The position numbers and the translations under genes were made by a program. The notes beneath the pieces are model-generated. The model was not told the origin of the DNA and did no database searches. It was given only the letters and a program-made list of their open reading frames with translations. From Caballeronia sp. TF1N1 (GTDB taxonomy: Bacteria > Pseudomonadota > Gammaproteobacteria > Burkholderiales > Burkholderiaceae), in the NCBI RefSeq assembly GCF_022878925.1, contig NZ_CP084629.1, positions 744,001 to 808,000 of the forward strand: a DNA stretch of 64,000 bases, read 5' to 3'. Of the stretch, positions 50,267 to 59,984 are shown in pieces (the first letter of the stretch is position 1; the number at the start of each line of letters is the position of its first letter).

Positions 50267-51664
50267 ATGGTCAAGTTAATGATGATCCTGCTGGGCGTGG
50301 ACTATTTGCGCGGACGCTGGCGCAGTCTGATGGTGACAGGATGGCTGCTGCTTGTCGTTGGCTTGGGCATATTCATCGATGCACTCGACGGTTCGCTCGG
50401 CTTTCCGATTCCACTCGTTGGCTGGTTGTTGTTGATCGAAGGCGCGCTGACGCTTGCGGTTGCATGGGCCGGCGTCGGCGGGCAACGCAGGTTGCGCTAT
50501 TCGAAGGGTATCGTGTTCGTCCTTGCGGCCGTGCTGGTGCTTCAGGGGCCGCGTCATCACGCCAACTTCATTCTTTCGTTGTTCATTGGCGCGGCCTTTC
50601 TCTCGGATGGCCTCTTGCAAGCCGCATCCGCTGTTGTCGTGCGATATCGACGTTGGCGCGTAGCGTTTGGTTTTGCGATCTTCGAAATATTGCTGGCGGT
50701 CTTCGTCATTCAACCGTACCCGACGCATTACAAGAGCACCGTAGTGTGTTGCGTTGGTGTGCTCTTCATGTTCGCAGGTTGGAATCTCGTGATGATCGCG
50801 TCGCGCGTGCGCAAGCTGAACAGCAATCCGGCAGTCTGGGGCGATGCAAGCGCCGAGACCGCGAGCGCAGCGAGTGATACGAAAGACGGTACGCCAGTCG
50901 TCTTGCCGGCAAGCGAATGGGACGGGCCGCCCGCGGACAACGAGCCCGCATTGACCGTGCATGTGTGGACGCCCGTGGGTACATCGAAGGGCGAGGTGCA
51001 ACGGCATCTGATCGTCGACCGGTACATTGCGGCGGTGGATCGCAATGGCGTGATATCGACGGGACATGCCGCGCTCGAATCGCCTGAGGGCGTATATGTA
51101 AGCCTTTATCCGGCAGTCGAGATAGACCGCTCGCCCGATGACTTTGCGCGCCTCTTGCGTGCCACGAGCGATAACGACGTGCCAGGCGTGTTTCAGCCGA
51201 GCTACCCGATCGAGTCGAAGACATGGTGTCCTTCGACCACGCGAGTGCGCATTCGCAATTACGATCCAACGCGGCTAGCGCGCTTCTGGAGCACGTATCG
51301 CGAGGACACGACGTACAACCTCACGCATCGCAATTGTTCGAGCAGCGTCTCGCGCGCACTGGAGGCGGCGCTCGAAGGGGCGGCTGGGCGGCTCTATGGC
51401 GCGCGGGCGGGCTGGGGCGCGCTGTTTCGTATGCTGGTGACGCCTGAACTATGGGTGGCCGCGCAGATCCGAAAGCGTGCAGTGACGATGGCCTGGACGC
51501 CTGGCCTCACGCTCGACTATGCGCGTGCGCTTAGCATGGTTGCCGATCCACGTCCGTATGGCTGGCTCAAGGTGGCGCGCATGGCGCTAGCGAAGATGCG
51601 GCAATCGCGGCGTCAATGGCGGCATGAAGGCTCTTCGTCGATGGACCCGCCTGCAAACGCCTGA
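50267..51664 (+). CDS. HdeD-like membrane domain fused to a papain-like (permuted) cysteine hydrolase domain
   Basis: A 465-residue protein. Residues about 1-180 have six hydrophobic segments with HdeD/DUF308 character (LMVTGWLLLVVGLGIFIDAL, later AFLSDGLLQAASAVVVRYR). After a polar linker (about 185-228), residues about 229-425 form a soluble domain with His267 in STGHAALESPEG and Cys357 in HRNCSSSVSRAL. His before Cys is the order of circularly permuted papain-fold hydrolases (LRAT/NlpC-like, DUF4105), where HxALE and NC motifs form the active site. The domain would sit in the cytoplasm or periplasm depending on topology. The frame opens at 50219; ATG 50267 has AAAGG. The substrate is unknown. 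Confidence 0.75.
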   Translation: MVKLMMILLGVDYLRGRWRSLMVTGWLLLVVGLGIFIDALDGSLGFPIPLVGWLLLIEGALTLAVAWAGVGGQRRLRYSKGIVFVLAAVLVLQGPRHHANFILSLFIGAAFLSDGLLQAASAVVVRYRRWRVAFGFAIFEILLAVFVIQPYPTHYKSTVVCCVGVLFMFAGWNLVMIASRVRKLNSNPAVWGDASAETASAASDTKDGTPVVLPASEWDGPPADNEPALTVHVWTPVGTSKGEVQRHLIVDRYIAAVDRNGVISTGHAALESPEGVYVSLYPAVEIDRSPDDFARLLRATSDNDVPGVFQPSYPIESKTWCPSTTRVRIRNYDPTRLARFWSTYREDTTYNLTHRNCSSSVSRALEAALEGAAGRLYGARAGWGALFRMLVTPELWVAAQIRKRAVTMAWTPGLTLDYARALSMVADPRPYGWLKVARMALAKMRQSRRQWRHEGSSSMDPPANA

Positions 51665-51667
51665 GAT

Positions 51668-51931
51668 TCAAGCGCCCTCGTCGAGATCGTCTGCGGCCTT
51701 GCGTTCGCGTCGCGCTTCGTTGGCGCGGCGTGCACGCAGTCGCTGCTTCGACAGCTGCGTAATGACCTCGCCCGTGCTCGCGCCGGCCGGAATCTCGTTG
51801 CGAATGACCTTGGGCACCATGGGCAGACCCAGGCGCTGGCGGCGCAGGGCACGCGCGATGAACGTGCGACAGGTCTGTCCATGGCAGTCCCACTCATCGC
51901 GAATTCGCTCGCAGTAAGGACATTTTTCCAT
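51668..51931 (-). CDS. Small putative zinc-ribbon protein
   Basis: An 87-residue protein of no known family. The first 22 residues contain CPYC (4-7), and HGQTC (18-22), so Cys4, Cys7, His18 and Cys22 could bind zinc. A central PMVPKVIRNEIPAGASTGEV stretch is followed by an Arg-rich helix (about 61-78) and an acidic tail. This could be a nucleic-acid- or protein-binding peptide. It converges with the HdeD-fusion gene 3 nt away and is followed on its own strand by the glycosyltransferase gene, 57 nt apart. Confidence 0.7.
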   Translation of the reverse strand: MEKCPYCERIRDEWDCHGQTCRTFIARALRRQRLGLPMVPKVIRNEIPAGASTGEVITQLSKQRLRARRANEARRERKAADDLDEGA

Positions 51932-51988
51932 GCAAACAGTTTACCGCGAAACGCAAAGCGCTTCGCGGGCGGGCCTGGGCGCGTGTTT

Positions 51989-53071
51989 CTAGCCGCTAAA
52001 CTGATTCGTCGGACTATGCCGGCGCTCGCGCTGATGATGGTCGAGACTGCGGCGCAGCATCTTCTTTAGCAGGCCCTTGATGAAGTAGATCGAGCGATCG
52101 GCGCGCACGTTGAAATCGAACGGCTTGAGTGCGACGACTTCGCGACCGTTGCGTTCCGAGAGCTTGGCGCGAGTTCTGCGATGATCCACCGCCATTGCCG
52201 CCAGTGTCTCCGATGCCGCCTTGAATTGTCCCCGATCCACCCGCGCGCACACATGACATGCGCGATGAAACGCCTTGTCGAAGATCGTGAGCCAGTAATC
52301 GTCCATCTCGCCGCCGTCGCAACGCGCGAGCGCTTCGAGCCCGTTCGTGCGGAGGTCCTTCATGTCGGTGAGTGTCGCTTTCTGCGTGATGCTCCCAAAA
52401 CGTCGGCGATAACCGATCAACGGGTCTGCAATGCGATAGATACTGCTTGCGCGAAGGTACATGGACGGCACGACCGCCATGTCTTCGTAGTGCCGGCCCA
52501 CTGGGAACTGCGTGCCGTTGAACATGTCCGTGCGATAGATACGCGCCCAGACGAAGGTATGGAAGCCGTCCGCGAAGTGCTGAAGCGCGGCGCGGTTCAT
52601 CGCGTGACCGCCGCTTGCGTGATGCATGACGAGATCGATGCCGTCGATATGGCGGCCGTCGTCGTCGATGATCTTCACGTTGTATTCGACGAGGTCCCAC
52701 ACGCGTTCCTTGAGTGCGGGAATCACGCTGCTCGAAAAATTCTCGAGATAGATGTCGTCGCCGTCGAGGAAGCCGACGTAGGGCGTTCGCACTGCCGCAA
52801 GCCCGGTATTGCGTGCCGCGCTCAGACCGCCATTGCGCTGCTTGATGAGCTGAATATGACGGCCGCCATCGCGCTCCACGATCGCTTCCGCGGCCGCATA
52901 GGTCTCGTCGCGAGAACCGTCGTCCACCACGATGATGCGCATGGCGTCGATATGGGGCTGCGACAGTAGGGACTCGAGTGCTTCCTCGATGTATCCCTCG
53001 ATGTTGTACGCCGCGACCACGATGGTCAGTAGCGGTTCTGTGTCTCGCAAAGAGTCACTTTCAAACGGCAT
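51989..53071 (-). CDS. Family 2 glycosyltransferase
   Basis: A 360-residue GT-A enzyme that transfers sugars from nucleotide donors. It has LTIVVAAYNIEGYIEEALES at about 15-34, IIVVDDGSRDETYAAAEAIV at about 46-65, NGGLSAARNTGL at about 81-92 and the metal-binding FLDGDD at about 101-106 (DxD type). No membrane helices are seen, so it works on the cytoplasmic face. The Arg/His-rich C-terminus (about 325-355) could associate with the membrane. Members build lipopolysaccharide, capsule or exopolysaccharide. It is isolated from other polysaccharide genes, except for the acyltransferase 25 kb away. Confidence 0.92.
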   Translation of the reverse strand: MPFESDSLRDTEPLLTIVVAAYNIEGYIEEALESLLSQPHIDAMRIIVVDDGSRDETYAAAEAIVERDGGRHIQLIKQRNGGLSAARNTGLAAVRTPYVGFLDGDDIYLENFSSSVIPALKERVWDLVEYNVKIIDDDGRHIDGIDLVMHHASGGHAMNRAALQHFADGFHTFVWARIYRTDMFNGTQFPVGRHYEDMAVVPSMYLRASSIYRIADPLIGYRRRFGSITQKATLTDMKDLRTNGLEALARCDGGEMDDYWLTIFDKAFHRACHVCARVDRGQFKAASETLAAMAVDHRRTRAKLSERNGREVVALKPFDFNVRADRSIYFIKGLLKKMLRRSLDHHQRERRHSPTNQFSG

Positions 53072-53709
53072 ATCGGATGCTCCGTCGGATGAAGGGGCTC
53101 AGGGGCGTGCCAGTGCATGCCAATGCGCTGGCCTGATTACGCGGTCTCCTTCTGGCGGCCGGCGTGTCGATTTGCACGCCTGTTTGGCCGGACTGCCGAG
53201 GCTCATTGGCTTCGGCTTGCTGTGCGCGATGCGAAGAGCAATCGCAGTAGATCAGATTGATTGAAGCAGGTTCCCGCAAGCTGTGATTGTCGGCTTGGGC
53301 AGAGAGGAAGGCCCAAGTTTCGGACCGGGTTCTGCTGCATATTACCGGGTCAAAAAAACAATGTAATGACAATGACATGTCGGTTAGTCGACGCAGCGAC
53401 TCCAACAGACTTGCGATGCATTCTTCAAAGAAGCTGCAGCGATTACCTGTCGGTTTTGTTCAGGCGCTTTAGCACTAGTCATCTCATTCGTTTGCAATGT
53501 CATCGATGTTTGTCCTTCATATTGCTGCGCTCCGTGCGCTTAAGCACATCAAAATATAAGTTGATGCGTCTATGAAACGCGTATGCGCCCATGCGATACC
53601 GCTTGTTTAAGTAGCCTCAAGCAGATTGAAAGATTCGGTGCTTGGCGAACGCTCTGAGAAGCTCACTAAGCATGACCTCTTCAGCAAGGCGAATGCCATG
53701 CAAGGACGG
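53072..53709. other. Gene-free region with lower GC
   Basis: About 640 bp upstream of the glycosyltransferase and downstream of the LacI gene. It holds no credible ORF; the open frames are short and without family features. It is more A/T-rich than the surroundings, particularly 53340-53600. No repeat or RNA gene recognised. The glycosyltransferase promoter must be here. Confidence 0.5.
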
Positions 53710-54762
53710 TCAGACGTTCTCGGACGTAAAAAGTTGCGCCGGAAGTGGATATTGGCTTGCTTGCGCTGTCTCTCCAGGCAAGGTATTCAACGCGCGAAGC
53801 ATGGCAAGCACTGCGGTCTGAGCGATCTGTTGCAATGGCGTATGGATGACCAGATCGATGATGCCGTCCACGAGCGCGTCGTGACGGTCGGGCATGAGAT
53901 CGGAGCAAACGGTGACGATGCGTCGTCCTATTGCTTCGTCACGCAGTGCGCGTATCACGCCACCCACGCCGCCGCCTGGAATGTAAAGACCAGCGAGATC
54001 GTCATGCCGCGCAAGCATGGCAAGCGTCGCTTCATAGGCCAGTTGCTTGTCTTCCAGGTTGATTTGCGTGTCGAGCACTCGCAGCCCGGGTGCATGTTCA
54101 CGCAGGTAAGAGCGAAAACTGATTTCGCAGCTTTCTTGTCCCAGATAGCGGGGCGTGCCGACGAATACGCCAACCGTACCTGCCTTGCGATGCGTGAGCC
54201 TGCTCACGGCCCACGCGGCAGTGCGGCCGCTCTTGCGTGGGTCCACGCCGATATAACCTGCACGCAATGGCGCGCTCAGGTCGGACAATAGCGTGACCGT
54301 TGGCTTGCCCGCGGCATGCAAGGTTTCGATGGCCGCGGTCACATGCGGATGATCGACCGCCACGACGCCGAGCGCATCCGCTTCTTCACCAAGCAACAGC
54401 AACGTACGCGCGATGGACGCGGGATCGAGTTCGTCCATATACGCGATCACTGCCTTGCAACGTTCGGGTTCGTGACGCGTGACCGTCTCCGTCAGAATGC
54501 GTGCGAACGCCTGATAAAACGGGTCGGCGCGTTTCTGCAGACAGAAGCCGAGCGTGCGCGGGGCATCGATGGCTCCGAGTTGAGCACGCATGCGTTCGCG
54601 CATCAGTTGAGCACCGTGATAGCCGATGCGCTCTGCCGCTTCTATTACGCGCAACGCGGTGCCTTCGCGCACGGTCAGGCGTCCGTTGAACACGCGATCC
54701 ACCGTGGCCGAACTGACGCCAGCGGCTTCCGCCACCGACTGAAGCGTGGGACGCTTGGTCAT
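53710..54762 (-). CDS. LacI-family regulator divergent from the desaturase-ferredoxin pair
   Basis: A 350-residue repressor with a helix-turn-helix at about 5-50 (LQSVAEAAGVSSATVDRVFN) and a sugar-binding-like core from about 65 of the kind used for inositols and amino-sugars (the VDRVFNGR variant replaces the usual VSRVLNG). The frame opens at 54837, but the ATG at 54762 starts at the HTH. It is divergent from the MocD/E-like genes at 54908 and is their likely regulator. I could not find a perfect palindrome in the 145-bp gap, so the operator is not assigned. Confidence 0.92.
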   Translation of the reverse strand: MTKRPTLQSVAEAAGVSSATVDRVFNGRLTVREGTALRVIEAAERIGYHGAQLMRERMRAQLGAIDAPRTLGFCLQKRADPFYQAFARILTETVTRHEPERCKAVIAYMDELDPASIARTLLLLGEEADALGVVAVDHPHVTAAIETLHAAGKPTVTLLSDLSAPLRAGYIGVDPRKSGRTAAWAVSRLTHRKAGTVGVFVGTPRYLGQESCEISFRSYLREHAPGLRVLDTQINLEDKQLAYEATLAMLARHDDLAGLYIPGGGVGGVIRALRDEAIGRRIVTVCSDLMPDRHDALVDGIIDLVIHTPLQQIAQTAVLAMLRALNTLPGETAQASQYPLPAQLFTSENV

Positions 54763-54907
54763 TTTGATGGAAATGATGGATTTGCGAGGGCACGCAATGA
54801 TGCTTAAAGATAGCAAATTCATACGTTCCTTGCGCACGCACGGGCTCGCTCATATCATCGACTTCAATAAAAATAAATGATGTATTCCAATCATCGGATG
54901 AGGTGAC

Positions 54908-55966
54908 ATGATGGAATTGGAGGAGACGCAGCGGCGGCGCTATCGGCTGATAGGCGGGGCAGGCGAAGAGGCGAAAGCCGCGGGCCTTGCCAATGGCACC
55001 TGGTATAGATGCCCTTTGCCGCGCCCCGTGCTCAAGCAACTCACGCAACGCAGTGATGCGCGAGCCATTCGCGACACCGTTCTTTGGTACGCAGCCATCG
55101 TCGCTAGCGGCGTCCTTGCTTGGTTCGCATGGCAGGCGCATTCGCTATGGGCCATCCCCGCGTTTCTGCTCTACGGGACGCTTTACTGCGGCCCCGCCGA
55201 TTCGCGCTGGCATGAGAGCGGACACGGCACCGCATTCAAGACCGCGTGGATGAACAAGGCGCTTTATCAAGTGGCGTCCTTTCAGGTGTTTCGGCGACCG
55301 ACCGTATGGCGCTGGAGTCATGCGCGCCATCACACCGATACCTTGGTAGTGGGCCGCGATCCCGAAATCGGTGCGCAATTGCCGACGGACTGGCTTGCGC
55401 TGGTGCTGAACGTCTTCGCGCTGAAGCACGTAGCGAACGAATTGCCCAAGGTCGTGGCGTCTGCGTTCGGCAATATCGGTGAAGAAGAAAAGACCTTCGT
55501 GCCTGAGACGGAATGGCCGAAGGTCGTGCGCGAGGCGCGCATCTGGCTCGCGATCTATGCAGCAGTGATCGTGACATGCATCGCGTTTCGCAGTGTGTTG
55601 CCGCTGCTTTATATCGGCTTGCCGAGTCTTTACGGCGCATGGCTTTATCTGTACTTCGGGCTCACGCAACATGCGGGCATGCCGGAGAACGTGCTCGACC
55701 ATCGCAAGAATTGCCGCACCGTGATGATGAATCCCGTGTTTCGTTTTCTTTATCTGAACATGAACTATCACGTCGAACATCACATGTTCCCGATGGTACC
55801 GTATCACGCGCTGCCGGATCTGCACGATGCCGTCAAGCACGACATGCCGCCGCCTTACACGAGTTCCATCGCGGCTTATGCCGAGATCATCCCGGCGCTC
55901 ATGCGGCAGACGCGGGACCCGTCGTATCACGTCGAGAGGCCGGTGCCCACCGCCACGCAAAGCTGA
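54908..55966 (+). CDS. Membrane fatty-acid-desaturase-type oxygenase (MocD-like)
   Basis: A 352-residue integral-membrane di-iron enzyme. The three histidine boxes are present: HESGH at 102-106, HARHH at 138-142 and HVEHH at 288-292. Hydrophobic segments at about 58-95 and 212-250 anchor it. The HESGH/HARHH pattern, together with the Rieske ferredoxin 23 nt downstream, matches MocD of rhizobial rhizopine (O-methyl-scyllo-inosamine) catabolism, an oxygenase thought to demethylate the ring. Such pairs also occur in other bacteria, so the substrate may differ. ATG 54908 or 54911 is the start. A LacI regulator is divergent. Confidence 0.9.
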   Translation: MMELEETQRRRYRLIGGAGEEAKAAGLANGTWYRCPLPRPVLKQLTQRSDARAIRDTVLWYAAIVASGVLAWFAWQAHSLWAIPAFLLYGTLYCGPADSRWHESGHGTAFKTAWMNKALYQVASFQVFRRPTVWRWSHARHHTDTLVVGRDPEIGAQLPTDWLALVLNVFALKHVANELPKVVASAFGNIGEEEKTFVPETEWPKVVREARIWLAIYAAVIVTCIAFRSVLPLLYIGLPSLYGAWLYLYFGLTQHAGMPENVLDHRKNCRTVMMNPVFRFLYLNMNYHVEHHMFPMVPYHALPDLHDAVKHDMPPPYTSSIAAYAEIIPALMRQTRDPSYHVERPVPTATQS

Positions 55967-55988
55967 GTATAAAAAGGAGACATGCCCC

Positions 55989-56297
55989 ATGACGCAATGG
56001 ATCGACGCCGCCGCGTTGGACGACATCGACGATGAAGACGTCAAACGCTTCGATCACGATGGCCGCACGTTCGCGATCTATCGAGTGAACGACGAGGTGT
56101 TTGCAAGCGACGGCCTGTGCACGCACGAACAGGTTCATCTGAGCGAGGGCTTCTTGTTCGACCATGTGATCGAATGCCCGAAGCACAACGGGCAATTCGA
56201 TATTCGCGACGGCCGCGCGCTCGGTGCGCCCGTGTGCATCAACTTGCAGACATACCCCGCAAAAGTGCAGGACGGACGCATCTTCGTGGAGATTTGA
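55989..56297 (+). CDS. Rieske-type [2Fe-2S] ferredoxin (MocE-like)
   Basis: A 102-residue electron carrier. The Rieske cluster ligands are Cys44-x-His46 (GLCTHEQVHL) and Cys63-x-x-His66 (IECPKHNGQF). The size and sequence resemble MocE-type ferredoxins that feed electrons to the desaturase-type oxygenase. The frame starts far upstream, but the ATG at 55989 has AAAAGGAGA at an 8-nt spacing and directly follows the desaturase gene, so the two form an operon. No ferredoxin reductase is present, so a reductase encoded elsewhere must reduce it. Confidence 0.95.
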   Translation: MTQWIDAAALDDIDDEDVKRFDHDGRTFAIYRVNDEVFASDGLCTHEQVHLSEGFLFDHVIECPKHNGQFDIRDGRALGAPVCINLQTYPAKVQDGRIFVEI

Positions 56298-56309
56298 AGC
56301 GCCGATGCC

Positions 56310-58265
56310 TCAAACGCGGAACATGCTGACCACGCGTGCAAGGCGCTCGGCCTGATCGCGCAACTCGACGGTCGAGTGTTCCGCTTCGCTGACGAGCGCC
56401 GCATTCTGCTGTGTGGCTTCGCCAATCTGCATAACGGCCATGTTCACCTGCTCGATGCCGCTCGCCTGTTCCCGCGATGCCACGCCGATCTCATCGACGA
56501 TAGCGTTCACGCGCGTCACCTGTTCGACGATGCCGTTCATCGTGCTACTAGCTTCCTCGGCGATTCTGTAGCCGTGCGATACCTTGCCCGCCGATTCGCT
56601 GATCAACACTTCGATTTCCTTCACCGCGCCCGCACTGCGTTGCGCAAGCGCGCGCACTTCTGATGCCACCACGGCAAAGCCTCTGCCATGCTCACCCGCG
56701 CGCGCCGCTTCGACGGCAGCATTGAGCGCAAGGATATTCGTCTGAAACGCGATGCCTTCGATGGTCGCCGTGATATCGGCGATACGTCGTGACGATGCAT
56801 CGATCTCGCCCATCGTCGAAACCACGCGGCCCACGGCTTCGCCGCCCGCACGTGCAGCTTCGGATGCCGACGCGACCAGCGTGCCCGCCTGCGCCGTATT
56901 TGCCGCGTTCTGCTGCACGGTCGAGGTGATCTGTTCCATGCTCGCGGCCGTTTCCTCGACGCTCGCAGCCTGCGTCGCGATGCGCGATGCGATATCCGTG
57001 CTGCCGGATGCGATGCGAGCGGTGCCATCGCTCATGTCGGATGATGCGCTGCGAACCTGCGCGACGATGCCCGCCAGTCCGCGCGCAACGCCGTCGATGG
57101 CGCGCATCAGGCGGCCGATATCGTCTTCGCGCGTGGTATCGATACGAACGGTCAGATCGCCAGCGGCGATACGTTCGGAGGCATGCGTGACGTCGTCGAG
57201 CGGCCGGCTGACGAGCTTCGCCACGGCATAGAGCAACACGCCGACTAGCGCTGCGATCACCACGAGGCCGATCAGCAAGAAGCGGTTGCGACTTGCGTGC
57301 ACATCGGCGAGCAGTTCATCGCGATACGCAATGCCACCGATCATCCAGTTCCATTGCGGCACGGTCATAAAGACGATTTCCTTCGCGCCGCCATGCACGC
57401 GCGCATCCGCGCCCGCGATTGTGGCGCCTTCGAAATCGAGCTGGCCTTCCTGTTTCTCGAGCATCGCCTTGAACGGCGCAACGCGTTCATCGGCCATCTC
57501 GCCTTGCGCGTCCGGATGCACCAGAAGCTTGCCGCGGTTCGCACCATTCGAAGCGTCGACGACGAAGTGATAGCCGGTCGCACCGATCGTGAGCTTGCGG
57601 ATGTTGTCCTGCAACGCCGCGATTTCCGCGGAAACATCGACGCCCACGAACAGCGCACCGACGACGCGACCCGATGTATCCGTCACGGGCTTGTATTCGG
57701 TGATGTACTGCTTGCCGAACAGCGCCGCCACGCCGATGTACGACTTGCCCGCGAGAATCGGTGCATAAGCCGGTCCCTTGCGATCCAGCAGCGTGCCGAT
57801 GGCGCGCGTGCCGTCCTGCTTCTTGAGCGAGGTCGTCACACGCACGAAGTCGTCGCCAGTGCGCGCAAAAACGGTCGCGATTGCGCCGCTTTCCGCGAGA
57901 AACGCATCGGGAATGGCGAAGTCGCCGTTGAGTGGCTTGTCGCCCGCGTTGATCGCAGGCGTCGCAACGCCGCCGATGTCGACCGTATGCGATTCGTCGA
58001 GCGAGAAGGCAGCAGGCAGGCGATTCGAGAACATCGTCATGAAGCGCGAGACTTCGGCGCTCACGGCCGTGTTGTAGAGGCCGATCATCGATGCGATCGA
58101 GCGATTCTCACTTTCGACGCGTGCGAGCGCGTGCGCATCGACTTGCTCGCCGGCCGAGCGGGTGACGACAAGTGTGAGGGTGGCGACAACGATGGCCGCC
58201 AGAGAACACGCCAGCGCGGCGAATTTGGTGCCGACGTTCAAGCGGGCTAGACGAATACGAAGCAT
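56310..58265 (-). CDS. Methyl-accepting chemotaxis protein with double Cache sensor
   Basis: A 651-residue chemoreceptor. TM1 is at about 14-36, a periplasmic Cache-type sensor at about 40-325 ([20 protein letters not shown], then [11 protein letters not shown]), TM2 at about 329-349, HAMP at about 351-403 and a cytoplasmic signalling coiled coil to the end with the conserved tip at about 490-520 ([20 protein letters not shown]). The frame opens at 58415, but ATG 58265 begins the short basic leader before TM1. No C-terminal CheR pentapeptide is evident. The signal ligand is likely a small acid or amino acid, as for other Cache3/Cache2 receptors. Confidence 0.95.
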   Translation of the reverse strand: MLRIRLARLNVGTKFAALACSLAAIVVATLTLVVTRSAGEQVDAHALARVESENRSIASMIGLYNTAVSAEVSRFMTMFSNRLPAAFSLDESHTVDIGGVATPAINAGDKPLNGDFAIPDAFLAESGAIATVFARTGDDFVRVTTSLKKQDGTRAIGTLLDRKGPAYAPILAGKSYIGVAALFGKQYITEYKPVTDTSGRVVGALFVGVDVSAEIAALQDNIRKLTIGATGYHFVVDASNGANRGKLLVHPDAQGEMADERVAPFKAMLEKQEGQLDFEGATIAGADARVHGGAKEIVFMTVPQWNWMIGGIAYRDELLADVHASRNRFLLIGLVVIAALVGVLLYAVAKLVSRPLDDVTHASERIAAGDLTVRIDTTREDDIGRLMRAIDGVARGLAGIVAQVRSASSDMSDGTARIASGSTDIASRIATQAASVEETAASMEQITSTVQQNAANTAQAGTLVASASEAARAGGEAVGRVVSTMGEIDASSRRIADITATIEGIAFQTNILALNAAVEAARAGEHGRGFAVVASEVRALAQRSAGAVKEIEVLISESAGKVSHGYRIAEEASSTMNGIVEQVTRVNAIVDEIGVASREQASGIEQVNMAVMQIGEATQQNAALVSEAEHSTVELRDQAERLARVVSMFRV

Positions 58266-58689
58266 GGGGAGCACTGGGCGATGTGAAAGACGTAAGTGAC
58301 AGTTATCGGCAGCGAAGCCACCTGCCTTTAGCGTTTCGCGGCGCGTTTGCATGCAAAAGACAAGATGCCGCATGACTGAATGCAAAACACCAGATTCAAC
58401 CGGCGTGGGCGCCAAGCTTTGTTGGAAACAACGCAGAAAACGATTAACTCAATCTTTCAACTACATTTCGTTTAGCAGCGGGGCCTTATGTGGAGCGGCT
58501 CTGGCGGCATTAGGGAAAGTACAGGGATAGGCAACACGCACTGAAGCCATTATTCTTCAAAAAACGTTTTCCAAAACCTGGCCGGCAAGCGCGTTCTAGT
58601 CACGCGATAAGCCGAAGCCCACGGCGCTCGTCGCCGTCAATGCAACAAGTCACGCGGCACGACGAGCGCCGCCGCGTACGGAGACATTC
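58266..58689. other. Gene-free region with GCATGC repeats and a LacI-type site
   Basis: About 420 bp between the divergent chemoreceptor and uronate transporter. At 58346-58390 it has GCATGCAAAA, AAGATGCCGCATG and GAATGCAAAACACC units. At 58561-58570 it has AAAACGTTTT, matching a palindrome at 61166-61177. No ORF of coding character. Confidence 0.55.
58561..58570. promoter_or_regulatory. LacI-type operator AAAACGTTTT upstream of the uronate transporter
   Basis: A perfect 10-bp palindrome with central CG, about 120 bp upstream of the transporter start at 58690. The same AAAACGTTTTC sequence is part of the GAAAACGTTTTC palindrome at 61166-61177 before the uronate dehydrogenase. Both are probably bound by the LacI protein encoded at 60035-61036. 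Confidence 0.65.
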
Positions 58690-59973
58690 ATGCAAACAGC
58701 CGTCGTAGGCGTCGTGCGCGCAGCCAGCCGTTATCGCTGGACCGTGTGTGCGCTGCTCTTCTTCGCCACCGTCATCAACTACATGGACCGGCAGATTCTC
58801 GGTCTGCTCGCACCGGTTCTGCAGCATGACATCGGCTGGACGCAGGTTCAGTACGGGCGCATCGTGATCGCATTCTCGGCGTTCTATGCAATCGGACTGT
58901 TGTGCTTCGGGCGTATCGTCGACTGGCTCGGTACGCGCATCTCCTACGGCCTCGCCATGTTCGTCTGGAGCATCGCCGCCATGCTGCACGCGGCGGTCGG
59001 CTCCGTCATGGGCTTTGCCATGGTGCGCGCGCTGCTCGGTATCGGCGAAGGCGGCAACTTCCCGGCGGCCATCAAGACGACGGCCGAATGGTTCCCGCGT
59101 CGCGAACGCGCGCTCGCTACTGGTATTTTTAATTCCGGCGCGAACATCGGTGCGGTGTTCGCACCGGCGATCATCCCGGCGCTCGCCGTTGCCTTCGGCT
59201 GGCGCGCGGCGTTCGTGATGATCGGTGCGATCGGTCTCGTGTGGCTCGTGGTGTGGTTCGTGATGTATCGCCAACCGGACGCGAGCGCGCATGACGACGA
59301 TATCGAACGCGACGACACCGAAATCGCCGATGCCGCCAACGCTCACGCAGGCGCTCCCGGCTTCAAGGTGCTCATCAAGAAGCGTGAAACCTGGGCGTTT
59401 CTGATCGGCAAGTTCCTGACCGATCCGGTGTGGTGGTTCTACCTGTTCTGGCTGCCGAAGTGGCTCAACGAATCGCGTGGCATGGACATGCAGCATATCG
59501 GTCTGCCGCTCGTCGTGATCTACGCGATCACCACGGTGGGCAGTATCGGCGGCGGCTGGATTTCATCGGCGCTGATGCGAGCGGGCTGGAGCGTGAACGC
59601 GGCGCGCAAGACGGCCATGTTCATCTGTGCATGTTGTGTTTTGCCGATTGCATTCGTTTCGCTGGCGCAGAATCTGTGGGTCGCGGTCGCTATCGTCGGT
59701 CTCGCTGCAGCGGCGCACCAGGGCTGGTCGGCAAACCTGTTCACCACGGCGTCGGATCTGTTCCCGAAGCGCGCGGTCGGTGCAGTGGTCGGTATCGGCG
59801 GCATGGCCGGCTCGATCGGCGGCGTGCTGTTCTCGGAAGTGATCGGCCAAGTGCTCCAACGCACCGGTCAGTATTGGGCGCTGTTCGCCATCGGCGCATC
59901 GGCTTACCTGATCGCGTTCGCCATCATGCACGTGCTCACGCCGAAAATGACGCCGGCCAAGCTGGAATCCTGA
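58690..59973 (+). CDS. MFS hexuronate transporter, ExuT type
   Basis: A 427-residue inner-membrane proton symporter with 12 segments. ACS/ExuT features are the start of TM1 RWTVCALLFFATVINYMDRQ (about 16-35), GLLAPVLQHDIGWTQVQYG, RALLGIGEGGNFPAAIKTTA (about 113-132), EWFPRRERALATGIFNSGAN and the C-terminal repeat. ExuT homologues import galacturonate and glucuronate. ATG 58690 has GGAGA upstream. Uronate dehydrogenase and a lactonase are encoded 1.2 kb downstream behind the same putative LacI operator, supporting hexuronate as the substrate. Confidence 0.92.
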   Translation: MQTAVVGVVRAASRYRWTVCALLFFATVINYMDRQILGLLAPVLQHDIGWTQVQYGRIVIAFSAFYAIGLLCFGRIVDWLGTRISYGLAMFVWSIAAMLHAAVGSVMGFAMVRALLGIGEGGNFPAAIKTTAEWFPRRERALATGIFNSGANIGAVFAPAIIPALAVAFGWRAAFVMIGAIGLVWLVVWFVMYRQPDASAHDDDIERDDTEIADAANAHAGAPGFKVLIKKRETWAFLIGKFLTDPVWWFYLFWLPKWLNESRGMDMQHIGLPLVVIYAITTVGSIGGGWISSALMRAGWSVNAARKTAMFICACCVLPIAFVSLAQNLWVAVAIVGLAAAAHQGWSANLFTTASDLFPKRAVGAVVGIGGMAGSIGGVLFSEVIGQVLQRTGQYWALFAIGASAYLIAFAIMHVLTPKMTPAKLES

Positions 59974-59984
59974 TCGCATGCAAA

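Noticed and set aside
53261..53575. A 104-codon frame in the gap before the glycosyltransferase
   Set aside because: Its composition is Cys/Arg/Leu-rich without repeats or motifs, there is no ribosome site, and the region is A/T-rich intergenic DNA.
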